54,015 bases of DNA. Origin: CAZKCI01 sp964584165. GTDB taxonomy: Bacteria > Auribacterota > Erginobacteria > Erginobacterales > CAZKCI01. The position numbers were made by a program, and so were the translations under genes. The notes under the pieces were generated by a model. It was not told the origin of the DNA and searched no databases. It worked only from the letters and a program-made list of their open reading frames with translations. Shown here piece after piece: positions 31,152 through 38,583 of this stretch. Every line of letters starts with the position of its first letter. Within the stretch, counting starts at the first letter, position 1. Where the stretch lies: positions 1 to 54,015 of the forward strand of contig CAZOYW010000018.1 in NCBI GenBank assembly GCA_964584165.1, read 5' to 3'.

Positions 31152-31179
31152 AAAATATTTCCTGACGGAAATATTTTGG
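31150..31179. repeat. Palindrome overlapping the tRNA-Val 5' end
   Basis: CCAAAATATTTCC (31150-31162), loop TGAC, GGAAATATTTTGG (31167-31179): a perfect 13-bp stem that shares two bases with the 5' end of the tRNA gene. Confidence 0.8.
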
Positions 31180-31251
31180 AAGTCCGCTTCCGCCAGGACC
31201 TATCGATCACAGTACGGGATGCGCAAGGCAATGTCAAGAGGGGCGGTCAAG

Positions 31252-32091
31252 TCACCCCCCCGGGGGGACCAGGGTCAGGACGGCGACCTCGGGCGGGCAG
31301 TTGATCCGGACCGGCGGGGAGATCACCCCCACCCCCCGGGAGACGAAAACCGGGCAGCGGGGGCCCCGGACGAGCCCGGCCCGGTATTTCTGGCCGTAGG
31401 CCGAGGGGAGAACCGGGGCGCCCAGGATGGGCAGGTCGACCTGCCCGCCGTGGGTGTGGCCCGCGATCACCAGATCGACCCGGGGAGCGGCAGGGAGGAG
31501 CTCGGCGTAGTCCGGGTTGTGCGAGAGGAGGATCCGGGGGGATGATTCATCCGTCCCGGAGAGGGCGGCGGCCAGGTCCTGCTCGTCCTCCCAGAGGTCG
31601 CCCACGCCGGCGAGGCAGAGCGTCCCCCCTCCCCTCTCCAGCACAACCCGGCGGTTGGTCAGATCCCTCGCCCCGGCCCGGGCCAGGCACTCTCGGGTGA
31701 GGGCGGCGCCGTGCCAATGGTCGTGGTTGCCGAGGACCGCGTAGAGCCCGAGCGGTGGGCGCAAGGACGCGAACGGCTCGATCCCCCCCGGGATGAAGGC
31801 CGCGCCCCGATGGACATAGTCCCCGGTCAGAACGATCAGGTCCGGCCTCTCGGCCCGGACGAGGGCCACCGCCTCCTCCACAAAAGCGCGGCCGGTGTAG
31901 GGCCCGTGGTGGGTATCGGAGATCTGGCCGATCTTGAGGCCGGCGAGGCCGGCGGGCAGCCCGGGGAAAGCGACGGAGACCCGCCGCAGAACCAGGCGGC
32001 GCGGCTCCCAGAGAAAAGCGTAGGCGCCGCCGCCGGCCGCCAGGGCCGCGAGCGAGCTGAAAGCGGTCTTGAGGAAATTCCTGCGGTCCAC
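31252..32091 (-). CDS. Metallophosphoesterase with Tat-type signal (YkuE-like)
   Basis: A 279-aa calcineurin-like phosphodiesterase. The N-terminus DRRNFLKTAFSSLAALAAGG has a twin-arginine motif and a hydrophobic segment, so the enzyme is probably exported folded or membrane-tethered. The five metal-binding blocks are present: GQISDTHHG, VLTGDYVHRG, VLGNHDHW, LLSHNPDY and IAGHTHGGQ. Members such as B. subtilis YkuE act on membrane or cell-wall lipids; the substrate here is unknown. The start is a GTG at 32091. It lies 19 bases after the pyruvate-kinase-domain gene. Confidence 0.92.
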   Translation of the reverse strand: MDRRNFLKTAFSSLAALAAGGGAYAFLWEPRRLVLRRVSVAFPGLPAGLAGLKIGQISDTHHGPYTGRAFVEEAVALVRAERPDLIVLTGDYVHRGAAFIPGGIEPFASLRPPLGLYAVLGNHDHWHGAALTRECLARAGARDLTNRRVVLERGGGTLCLAGVGDLWEDEQDLAAALSGTDESSPRILLSHNPDYAELLPAAPRVDLVIAGHTHGGQVDLPILGAPVLPSAYGQKYRAGLVRGPRCPVFVSRGVGVISPPVRINCPPEVAVLTLVPPGG

Positions 32092-32110
32092 CGGCTTCGG
32101 AGGGGAACGC

Positions 32111-32680
32111 CTATCTCGGTTTGCAGACGATCTCCCGGATCCGGAGGTCGAAGATCCGGTTCTGGTGGGCGGGCGCGATGACCAGGGCGGTATCCGCCCC
32201 CTCGGCCGTGCCCCCCACCGCGACGAGCTCTCCCCCCGAGAGCGCCCCCGCGTCGGCCGCCATGAGGGCGATCTCGACGCAGACCTTCGCCCCCTGCCCG
32301 AACATCCGGAGGGTGTCGGCGACGAGGGCCAGCGGTGTCCAGCCTCCCTTGCCCAGCCCCTTCTCGCACCCCGAGAGGGCGTGGCCGCAGGTGACCACGG
32401 CGGCCCCGAGTTCGCTGAGCTTTTTTCGCGCCCCGGCGGGGAGCGGATCGTCGAAAGGCTTCTCCGCCCCTGAATGATAGGAGACCGCGATCACCTTCCC
32501 CTCCGGGAAAGACTCCGCCGCCCGGATCGCCGTCCGCCCGGACTCCGTCGCCACGATGATCTCCCGGAGGCCGAGTTCCCGGGCCCGCGCCACCGCCGCC
32601 GCGATCGTGGCCTCCGTGTTCCCCCCGCCCGGCGCGGGGGAATAGATAACCCGGGCTATCCTCGCTTTGTCTTTCATCAT
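32111..32680 (-). CDS. Stand-alone pyruvate kinase C-terminal (alpha/beta) domain protein
   Basis: A 189-aa protein resembling the C-terminal regulatory domain of pyruvate kinase (PF02887): SPAPGGGNTEATIAAAVARARELGLREIIVATESGRTA, then a central VSYHSG segment, a GCEKGLGKGGWTPLALVADTLRMFGQGAKVCVEIALMAADAG block and a beta-rich end. The catalytic TIM-barrel is absent, so it is not a kinase. Free-standing copies are found in archaea and clostridia and are of unknown function. Two adjacent ATGs (32680, 32677) are possible starts. A repeat cluster lies upstream. Confidence 0.8.
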   Translation of the reverse strand: MMKDKARIARVIYSPAPGGGNTEATIAAAVARARELGLREIIVATESGRTAIRAAESFPEGKVIAVSYHSGAEKPFDDPLPAGARKKLSELGAAVVTCGHALSGCEKGLGKGGWTPLALVADTLRMFGQGAKVCVEIALMAADAGALSGGELVAVGGTAEGADTALVIAPAHQNRIFDLRIREIVCKPR

Positions 32681-32709
32681 TCGGATTGCGTTCAATCGGA
32701 TCCCTGGTC

Positions 32710-32900
32710 GTCGCCCGCCGGGCCATTTGCCGAGCCTGTAGGGGCGAACCTGCCTGCCCCGATCTATCGGGGGCGTTCGCCCGCCAGGCCCCCCCGACCG
32801 GGCGAACATGAAGTTCGCCCCTACAACCGTTGACCCCGACAAAGCCTGTAGGGGCGAACCTAGTGTTCGCCCGCCGGGCCATTTGCCGAGCCAGGCCAGG
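32710..32900. repeat. Cluster of TGTAGGGGCGAAC palindromic repeats
   Basis: A full element has outer arms TGTAGGGGCGAAC (32737-32749) and GTTCGCCCCTACA (32813-32825) with inner GGGCGAAC/GTTCGCCC hairpins. A partial copy starts at 32847. The string GCCCGCCGGGCCATTTGCCGAG appears twice (near 32713 and 32870, one base shorter where cut). This fills the gap upstream of the pyruvate-kinase-domain gene. Confidence 0.85.
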
Positions 32901-32939
32901 TCCCATTCGCGAGCGATTCGCGCGATCTGCGCGGTTACA

Positions 32940-33869
32940 TCACGCCCCCAGGCTGAGATACCGATCCCCCGAATCGGCCAGCATCGCCACGATCCGGGAA
33001 CCCTTCTTCATCTTCCGGGCGATCTCCCGGGCGGCCAGGACCGTCGCCCCCGAGGAGATCCCCACGAACAGCCCCTCCTCGGCCGCCAGCCGCTCCTTCA
33101 TCGAGAGCGCCGCGGCGCTCTCGATCCGGACCACCTCGTCGATCAGGGCCCGGTCGACGATCGAGGGGATGAAACCCGGGCCGATCCCCTGGATGATGTG
33201 GCGGCCGACCCCGCCGCCCGAGAGAACCGCCGATTCCGCCGGCTCCACCGCCACCACAAGCGTCGCGGGGTCGAGCGACTTGAGGAAGCGGCCCGTCCCC
33301 ATCAGTGTGCCCCCCGTCCCCACCCCGGCGACGAAGGCATCGACCCGCCCGGCGTCCCGGGCGATCTCGGGACCGGTGGTGGCTTCGTGGCAGGCGGCGT
33401 TGTCGGGGTTGGAGAACTGGCGGAGGAGCCAGGCGCCCGGCTCGCCGCGCATGATCTCTTCCGCCCGCTGGAGCGAGCCCGCCATCCAGAGGTCCCCCGG
33501 GGTGAGGACGAACTCCGCGCCGTAGATCGCCATCAGGCGGCGGCGCTCGACGCTCATCGTCTCCGGCATCACCGCCGTCACCCGGTAGCCGAGCCGCCGG
33601 CCGACCATGGCCAGGCTGATGCCGGTGTTGCCGCTGGTCGCCTCCACGATCCGGGCGCCCGACCGGAGCTCGCCGCGGGAGGAGGCCGCCCGGAGCATGT
33701 AGAGGACCATCCGGTCCTTCAGGGATCCGGTGGGGTTGAAGAACTCGCATTTCCCGAAGATGGCGCACCCTCCCGTCTCCAGCCGCTTCAGGCGGACGAG
33801 GGGGGTGCGGCCGATGCACTCGAGCAGGGAGCGGTCGGGGGGGAGAGTAGCCTGGGTTGCCTTCTTCAT
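32940..33869 (-). CDS. cysK: PLP-dependent cysteine synthase family protein
   Basis: Fold-type II PLP enzyme that would make cysteine from O-acetyl- or O-phosphoserine and sulfide. The protein has 309 aa. The PLP lysine lies in FNPTGSLKDRM (about residue 51), the substrate loop is EATSGNTGISLA, the phosphate loop GVGTGGTLMGTG and the C-terminal GISSGATVLAA. CysK and CysM are hard to separate by eye; cystathionine beta-synthase-like use is also possible. The ATG is at 33869. It is downstream of the MobA-like gene, with a heptamer array between them. Confidence 0.92.
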   Translation of the reverse strand: MKKATQATLPPDRSLLECIGRTPLVRLKRLETGGCAIFGKCEFFNPTGSLKDRMVLYMLRAASSRGELRSGARIVEATSGNTGISLAMVGRRLGYRVTAVMPETMSVERRRLMAIYGAEFVLTPGDLWMAGSLQRAEEIMRGEPGAWLLRQFSNPDNAACHEATTGPEIARDAGRVDAFVAGVGTGGTLMGTGRFLKSLDPATLVVAVEPAESAVLSGGGVGRHIIQGIGPGFIPSIVDRALIDEVVRIESAAALSMKERLAAEEGLFVGISSGATVLAAREIARKMKKGSRIVAMLADSGDRYLSLGA

Positions 33870-33903
33870 CGTCTCTCCGCGATCAGCGGCCGGGAGCTGC
33901 CGA

Positions 33904-33949
33904 TTTTGAGATCTGAGATCTGAAATTTGAGATTTGAGATCTCAGATCC
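33904..33949. repeat. Heptamer array (TGAGATC/TGAAATT variants)
   Basis: Six to seven successive 7-base units of the form TTTGAGA or TCTGAGA. It spans the cysK upstream region and overlaps the last codons of the MobA-like gene, whose C-terminus is thus repeat-derived. Confidence 0.75.
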
Positions 33950-34580
33950 GGGGTGCGCTGCGCGGTCGGCCGGACGGCGGGCTGGTCCGCAACAACTGAT
34001 AGTCCTCCGGCGTGTCGATGTCCAATAGAATCTCCTCCGCGGAGGTCTCCACCTCCCGGGTTTCGCCGGGGTGAGACCGGATCACCTCCCGCGCTCCGCC
34101 CGAGCGGGCGGCGGCGAGCAGCTCGAGAGCGAAGCGGCGATGGAAGACCGTGGGGTGGCCGCGCCGCCCGGCGTGGACGGGCAGCACGATCCCCGCCCCG
34201 GAGGCGGCGAACTCCCCGATCAAGCGGTCGATCAGGGCGGTCGGGATAAAGGGTTCGTCGCCCAGACAGATCATGATCCCGTCGTCGGGACCGAGAACGC
34301 CCGGCTCGAGCAGGGCGTTGACGCCCCGGGCGAGCGAACTCCCCATTCCCTGCCGGTAATCGGGGTTGGGGAGGATGCGGCAGCGGCGGCCGGCGAGGAT
34401 CTCCCGGAGCGTCTCCGCTTCGTGCCCCAGGACCACGGAGACCGAGGCGGCGCGGGAGGCGATCAGGCCATCGGCGGCGCTTTCGATCACGGTGGACTCC
34501 CCCCAGGGGAGGAGGAGCTTGTTGGGCGGACAGCGCCGCGACTCACCGGCCGCGAGGAGGATGGCGTGAACTGATCTCAT
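33942..34580 (-). CDS. MobA-like nucleotidyltransferase (molybdenum cofactor cytidylyltransferase-like)
   Basis: A 212-aa NTP transferase. The N-terminal loop HAILLAAGESRRCPPNKLLLPWG carries the Lx(2)AG-x-S-x-R...K signature; MICLGDEPFI has the metal-binding Asp, and GHPTVFHRRF follows. Proteins of this kind (MocA, YgfJ) next to xanthine-dehydrogenase genes make the cytosine dinucleotide form of the molybdenum cofactor. It follows the 2Fe-2S subunit gene of a molybdenum hydroxylase by 26 bases. The ATG at 34580 gives the normal start; a GTG at 34610 is also open. The C-terminus runs into a repeat array. Confidence 0.88.
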   Translation of the reverse strand: MRSVHAILLAAGESRRCPPNKLLLPWGESTVIESAADGLIASRAASVSVVLGHEAETLREILAGRRCRILPNPDYRQGMGSSLARGVNALLEPGVLGPDDGIMICLGDEPFIPTALIDRLIGEFAASGAGIVLPVHAGRRGHPTVFHRRFALELLAAARSGGAREVIRSHPGETREVETSAEEILLDIDTPEDYQLLRTSPPSGRPRSAPRI

Positions 34581-34606
34581 GACCACAACGGAATAAACCA
34601 CGAATC

Positions 34607-35098
34607 TCACGAATCTTCACGAATCTCCGGGGAAATTTCTTCCGCCGCCGCCCGGATCGCCTCCACGATCTGCGCGTAGCCCGTGCAGCGGCAAAGGTTC
34701 CCCGCGATCTGCCGGGCGATCTCCTCCGGCGCGGGATGCGGGTTCTTCCGGAGAAGCGCATGGGCGCTCATGATCATGCCCGGCGTGCAGAAGCCGCAGT
34801 GGACGGCGCCGCGCGCGATGAAGGCCTTTTGCAGGGGGTGGAGCTCGCCGCCGCGCTTAAGCCCCTCGATCGTCACGACCTCCCTCCCCTCGCACTGGCC
34901 GGCCAGGACAAGGCAGGCGTTGACCGCCTCGCCGTCCAGGACCACCGTGCAGGCTCCGCACTCCCCCATCCCGCATCCTTCCTTCGTCCCGGTCAGCCGA
35001 AGCTCGTCGCGGAGAAGATCGATCAGGCGGAGGTTGGGCGCGATCTTCAGGCGGTGCTTCCGCCCGTTGACGACCAGGCTGAGAGCGATCTGCTTCAT
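34607..35098 (-). CDS. Molybdenum hydroxylase small subunit, two [2Fe-2S] clusters
   Basis: A 163-aa electron-transfer subunit of the xanthine dehydrogenase/CO dehydrogenase family. The N-terminal plant-ferredoxin-type site is CGMGECGACTVV with a further C in NACLVL; the C-terminal four-helix domain carries CGFCTPGM and CRCTGY. The ATG overlaps the stop of the FAD-subunit gene (ATGA). The last codons lie in a CACGAATCT tandem repeat (34599-34627). With the two genes upstream it forms a complete L/M/S enzyme. Confidence 0.96.
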   Translation of the reverse strand: MKQIALSLVVNGRKHRLKIAPNLRLIDLLRDELRLTGTKEGCGMGECGACTVVLDGEAVNACLVLAGQCEGREVVTIEGLKRGGELHPLQKAFIARGAVHCGFCTPGMIMSAHALLRKNPHPAPEEIARQIAGNLCRCTGYAQIVEAIRAAAEEISPEIREDS

Positions 35099-36060
35099 GG
35101 CCGATGCGCCTCGAAGCGCGCCGGGGGCGCTGAGCCTCCCGGCGGTTTGTTTAGTCCTTGCTGTCCTTGATGTCCTTGCTGTCCTTGTTCAGACCCCCCC
35201 TCCAGGGCCATTCTCAAGGCCCGCGCGACCAGCGCCTCGATCGCCGGCCGCTTGTAGGGGGTCGACCAGCGCGCGCCGGTGCGCCTCACCATCTCCTCCC
35301 CCACCCTTTCCCCGGCCCGGACGATCAGTTCCTCGGTCGGCGCCTTCCCGATCAGGACCTCCTCGGCCGGCCCGATCCGGTCGGGGGTGGGAGTGGCCGA
35401 GCCGGGGGCGATCCGCGCCTCCGCCACCATCCCCCCCTCAAGGAACAGGACGACGGCGACGTTCATCCGGGCGACGGCCAGCGCGTTGCGCCGCCCCAGC
35501 TTGAGGAAGGAGGACCGGGCGGAGGCGGGAAGCTTCCGGAAGCGGATCCGGGCGAGGAGTTCGTCCGGACGGATCTTCGTCGAGTAGGGCTTGACGAAGA
35601 TCTCCTTCAAGAGGAGGCGCCTCTCCCCCGCTCGGGAGAGGAAGACCGCTTCCGCGTCGAGGGCGACCAGGGCGGGGACGGTGTCCGCGGCCGGCGAGGC
35701 GTTGATCACGTTTCCCCCCACCGTCCCAACCGACCGGTGCTGGGCCGCCCCCACGGCCGCGGAAGCGCAGGGGAGCGGGCCGGCGCGGGCGCGCAGGATC
35801 TCGGAGCCGGCGATCTCGGCGTGGGTGGCGAGCGGCCCGAGGATGATTCCCTCCCCCTCCTCCCGGATCCCCTTCAGTCCGCCGATCCCGCTGATGTCGA
35901 GGATGAAGCGGGGCGAGACGGGATCGCCCGGCCGGAGCGATCGGAGCTCGACCACGAGGTCCGTCCCGCCCGCGATGACGCGCGTGCGGGGGCCTTGCTC
36001 GGCGAGGAAGTCGAGCGCCTCTTCGATCGAGCCCGCCCTTATGAAGTCGAATGGGATCAT
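35095..36060 (-). CDS. Molybdenum hydroxylase FAD-binding (medium) subunit
   Basis: A 321-aa flavoprotein subunit of the CoxM/XdhB type. FAD-binding motifs are RVIAGGTDLVVELR (about residues 26-39) and TVGGNVINASPAADTVPAL (about 115). The enzyme core ends around residue 285. The last 35 residues include a Gln/Gly run (QGQQGHQGQQG) encoded by a 9-base tandem repeat (35157-35190), followed by Pro/Ala-rich sequence; this tail is not part of the family fold. The ATG is at 36060. It is coupled to the small-subunit gene by ATGA. Confidence 0.95.
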   Translation of the reverse strand: MIPFDFIRAGSIEEALDFLAEQGPRTRVIAGGTDLVVELRSLRPGDPVSPRFILDISGIGGLKGIREEGEGIILGPLATHAEIAGSEILRARAGPLPCASAAVGAAQHRSVGTVGGNVINASPAADTVPALVALDAEAVFLSRAGERRLLLKEIFVKPYSTKIRPDELLARIRFRKLPASARSSFLKLGRRNALAVARMNVAVVLFLEGGMVAEARIAPGSATPTPDRIGPAEEVLIGKAPTEELIVRAGERVGEEMVRRTGARWSTPYKRPAIEALVARALRMALEGGSEQGQQGHQGQQGLNKPPGGSAPPARFEAHRP

Positions 36061-36178
36061 CCCTGCCCCGGGCCGGCGATTCGCCGCCCCGGGTTTCCTT
36101 TGGTTTCTTCCGTCCCTTTAGCCCCTTTGATCCTTTTGATCCCTTGCTTCGCTTTGGTCTTGAGGTCCCTTCGGTCGC

Positions 36179-38485
36179 TTAGGTCCCTGATTGTTTTGAG
36201 AGCTTCCTCCCCAGGAGAACCCTCTCCAGCGAGAGCGGCAGCTCCCGGATCCTCTTCCCGGTCGCGTGGGCCACGGCGTTGGCGATGGCGGGGGCGGCGA
36301 TCTCGCAGGTCGGCTCCCCGACGCACTTGGCCCCGTAGGGGCCGAGCGCGTCGGGATTCTCCAGGACGATCGGCTCGACCGCGGGGACGTCGAGGGCGGT
36401 GGGGATGAGGTATTCGTCGAAATTCAAGGACGCGATCCGCCCCTCCTCGCTCTCCACCTCCTCGAGGAGGGCGTAGCCCGTCCCCATCGCCACCCCCCCC
36501 AGGATCTGTCCGCGGACGGACTCGGGGTGGATCGCCTTCCCCACCTCGTGGGCCGCCCAGACCTTGACGACCGCCACCTTCCCGGTCTCGGTGTCCACCT
36601 CCACCTCGGCCGCCTGGCAGCCATAGACGTAGGTGAAGTAGGCGTTTCCCCGGCCCTCTTCCTCGGACCAGGAGACCGGCGGCCCCCGGTGCCAGGCGAA
36701 GGAGCTTAAGGCGACGCCCGCGGCGCGGGAGAGGGCGACCGCCGCGGCGTAGTCCACCGACCGCGCTCCGTCGCCCGGGAGGAAGATCATCCCCTCCCGC
36801 GCCCGGATCTCTTCCGGCGGGACCTTCCACTCCGCCGCGACCGGGGCGAAGATCCTCTCCCGCAGGGCGGCGGCGGCCTTCCTCACCGCGTTTCCGCCCA
36901 TGATCGTGGAGCGGGAGGCCACGGTGGGCCCCCCGTCGACGATGAGCGCGGTGTCGCCCCCCCGGAAGAATACCCGCTCCAGGGGGAGCCCGAGCTCCTC
37001 GGCCGCGATCTGGCAGAAGATCGTCTTCAGCCCCTGCCCCATCTCCACCAGCCCGACGCAGACGTCGGCCGAGCCGTCGGAGTGGAGGCGGACTTCCGCC
37101 CCGGTCGCGTCCACGCCCTCCGCCCCCAGCGAGACGCCCCGGTAGGAGCAGGCGAGTCCCAGCCCGCGTCGGAAGCGCTTCCCCTCGTTCTCCCTCTCGA
37201 ACCGCTCCCGCTTCGCTTCCCAGCCGGCGGCGGAGGCGGCCTTTTCCATCGCCTCCCGCGCGCTCACCGCGTGCTCGAGGCGCTGGCCGGTGGCGGTGAG
37301 GTCGCCGTCCCGGAGGAGGTTCCTCCGGCGGACCTCCCGCGGGTCCAGCCGGAGGGCGAGGGCGATCTCGTCGATCAGCGACTCGGAGGCGAAGACGATC
37401 TGGGGGGAGCCGAATCCCCGCATCGCCCCGGTGTAAACGTTGTTGGTGTAGACCCCGTAGACGTCGGTCTTGACGTGGGGGACGCGGTAGGGCCCGGTGG
37501 CCTGGACGGCCGAGCGCCAGGTCACGAAGGGGGTCATGGAGGCGTAGGCGCCGCCGTCGGCGACGATTTCGATCTCCATCGCCTGGAGCGTCCCGTCCCG
37601 CATGACCCCGGCTCGGTAGGAGAGAAAGTAGGGGTGGCGCTTGTAGCTCTCGAGGAGCGAATCCTCCCGGGTGTTGACGATCTTCACCGGCCGGCCGGTG
37701 AGCAGGGCGAGAAGCCCGGCCCGGACCGAGAGGACCGCCATGACGTCGTCCTTGCCGCCGAAGGATCCACCGACCGCCGGCTGGACGATCCTCACCCGGG
37801 CGAGGGGAAGGCCGAGGCAGCGGGCGACCGCGGAGCGGATGGAGTAGATGTTCTGGTGCGAGCCCCAGACCGTGAGGACGCCGTCGGCGGTCGTCTCGGC
37901 CAGGACCGCCTCCGGCTCGAGGTAGGCGTGCTCGATCCGCTGGGTGGCGTACTCCCGCATGAGGACGAGATCGGAGGCGCCAAAGCCCGCCTCCACGTCC
38001 CCCCGGCGCACCTGGTGGTGGCAGATCAGGTTGCCGCCGGGATGGATCGGGACCGCCCCCTCCTTCAAGGCCGCGCGGGGATCGAAAACCGCCGGGAGGG
38101 GTTCGTAGCTGACCTCGATCAGGCCGAGGGACTGCTCGGCGAGCGCGGCGGATTCGGCCGCGACCACCGCCACCCCGTCGCCGAGGGACCGGACCCGGTC
38201 AACGGCGAGGGGAGGGTGGTCCGGGATCACGCCGCCGAAGCACTTGGCCCCGGGGAGATCGGCCGCCGTGGCGACGGCGGCCACCCCCGGGAGGCGGCGG
38301 GCGCGCTCAGCGGAGATCCCGACGATCCTCGCGTGCGGGTGGGCGGAGCGCTTGACCCGCCCGTGGAGCATCCCCTCCCGGTAGAGGTCGGCGGCGAAGA
38401 GGCACCTCCCGGTCGCCTTCTCCCGGGCGTCGACGCGGGGGGGCGAGGATCCGACGACGGAGCGCTTCGGTTCGGGGGCGGGCAT
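36179..38485 (-). CDS. Molybdenum hydroxylase large subunit (xanthine dehydrogenase-like), three-subunit enzyme
   Basis: The 768-aa molybdopterin-binding catalytic subunit. Motifs are the N-terminal PRVDAREKATGRCLFAADL, the VGGSFGGKDDV loop, the active-site region AMRGFGSPQIVFA, VEMGQGLKT, and the catalytic-glutamate segment KCVGEPTCEIAAPAIANAV near the C-terminus. The RGFGSPQ form is closer to purine/xanthine dehydrogenases than to CO dehydrogenase, which has a Cys/Ser-containing loop. The real substrate is unknown. The ATG is at 38485. The 118 bases between this gene and the FAD gene contain simple repeats of GATCCYTTT/GGTCCCTT type. Confidence 0.95.
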   Translation of the reverse strand: MPAPEPKRSVVGSSPPRVDAREKATGRCLFAADLYREGMLHGRVKRSAHPHARIVGISAERARRLPGVAAVATAADLPGAKCFGGVIPDHPPLAVDRVRSLGDGVAVVAAESAALAEQSLGLIEVSYEPLPAVFDPRAALKEGAVPIHPGGNLICHHQVRRGDVEAGFGASDLVLMREYATQRIEHAYLEPEAVLAETTADGVLTVWGSHQNIYSIRSAVARCLGLPLARVRIVQPAVGGSFGGKDDVMAVLSVRAGLLALLTGRPVKIVNTREDSLLESYKRHPYFLSYRAGVMRDGTLQAMEIEIVADGGAYASMTPFVTWRSAVQATGPYRVPHVKTDVYGVYTNNVYTGAMRGFGSPQIVFASESLIDEIALALRLDPREVRRRNLLRDGDLTATGQRLEHAVSAREAMEKAASAAGWEAKRERFERENEGKRFRRGLGLACSYRGVSLGAEGVDATGAEVRLHSDGSADVCVGLVEMGQGLKTIFCQIAAEELGLPLERVFFRGGDTALIVDGGPTVASRSTIMGGNAVRKAAAALRERIFAPVAAEWKVPPEEIRAREGMIFLPGDGARSVDYAAAVALSRAAGVALSSFAWHRGPPVSWSEEEGRGNAYFTYVYGCQAAEVEVDTETGKVAVVKVWAAHEVGKAIHPESVRGQILGGVAMGTGYALLEEVESEEGRIASLNFDEYLIPTALDVPAVEPIVLENPDALGPYGAKCVGEPTCEIAAPAIANAVAHATGKRIRELPLSLERVLLGRKLSKQSGT

Positions 38486-38583
38486 GGGGAATCACCTGGC
38501 GCCGGGGGAAGGGGTCGGCGGGGGGATGAGGAGCGCCTCCGGCCGCCCGGGGCCCGAAAGGCCCCTCCGGCGCCGCCCGCCCC

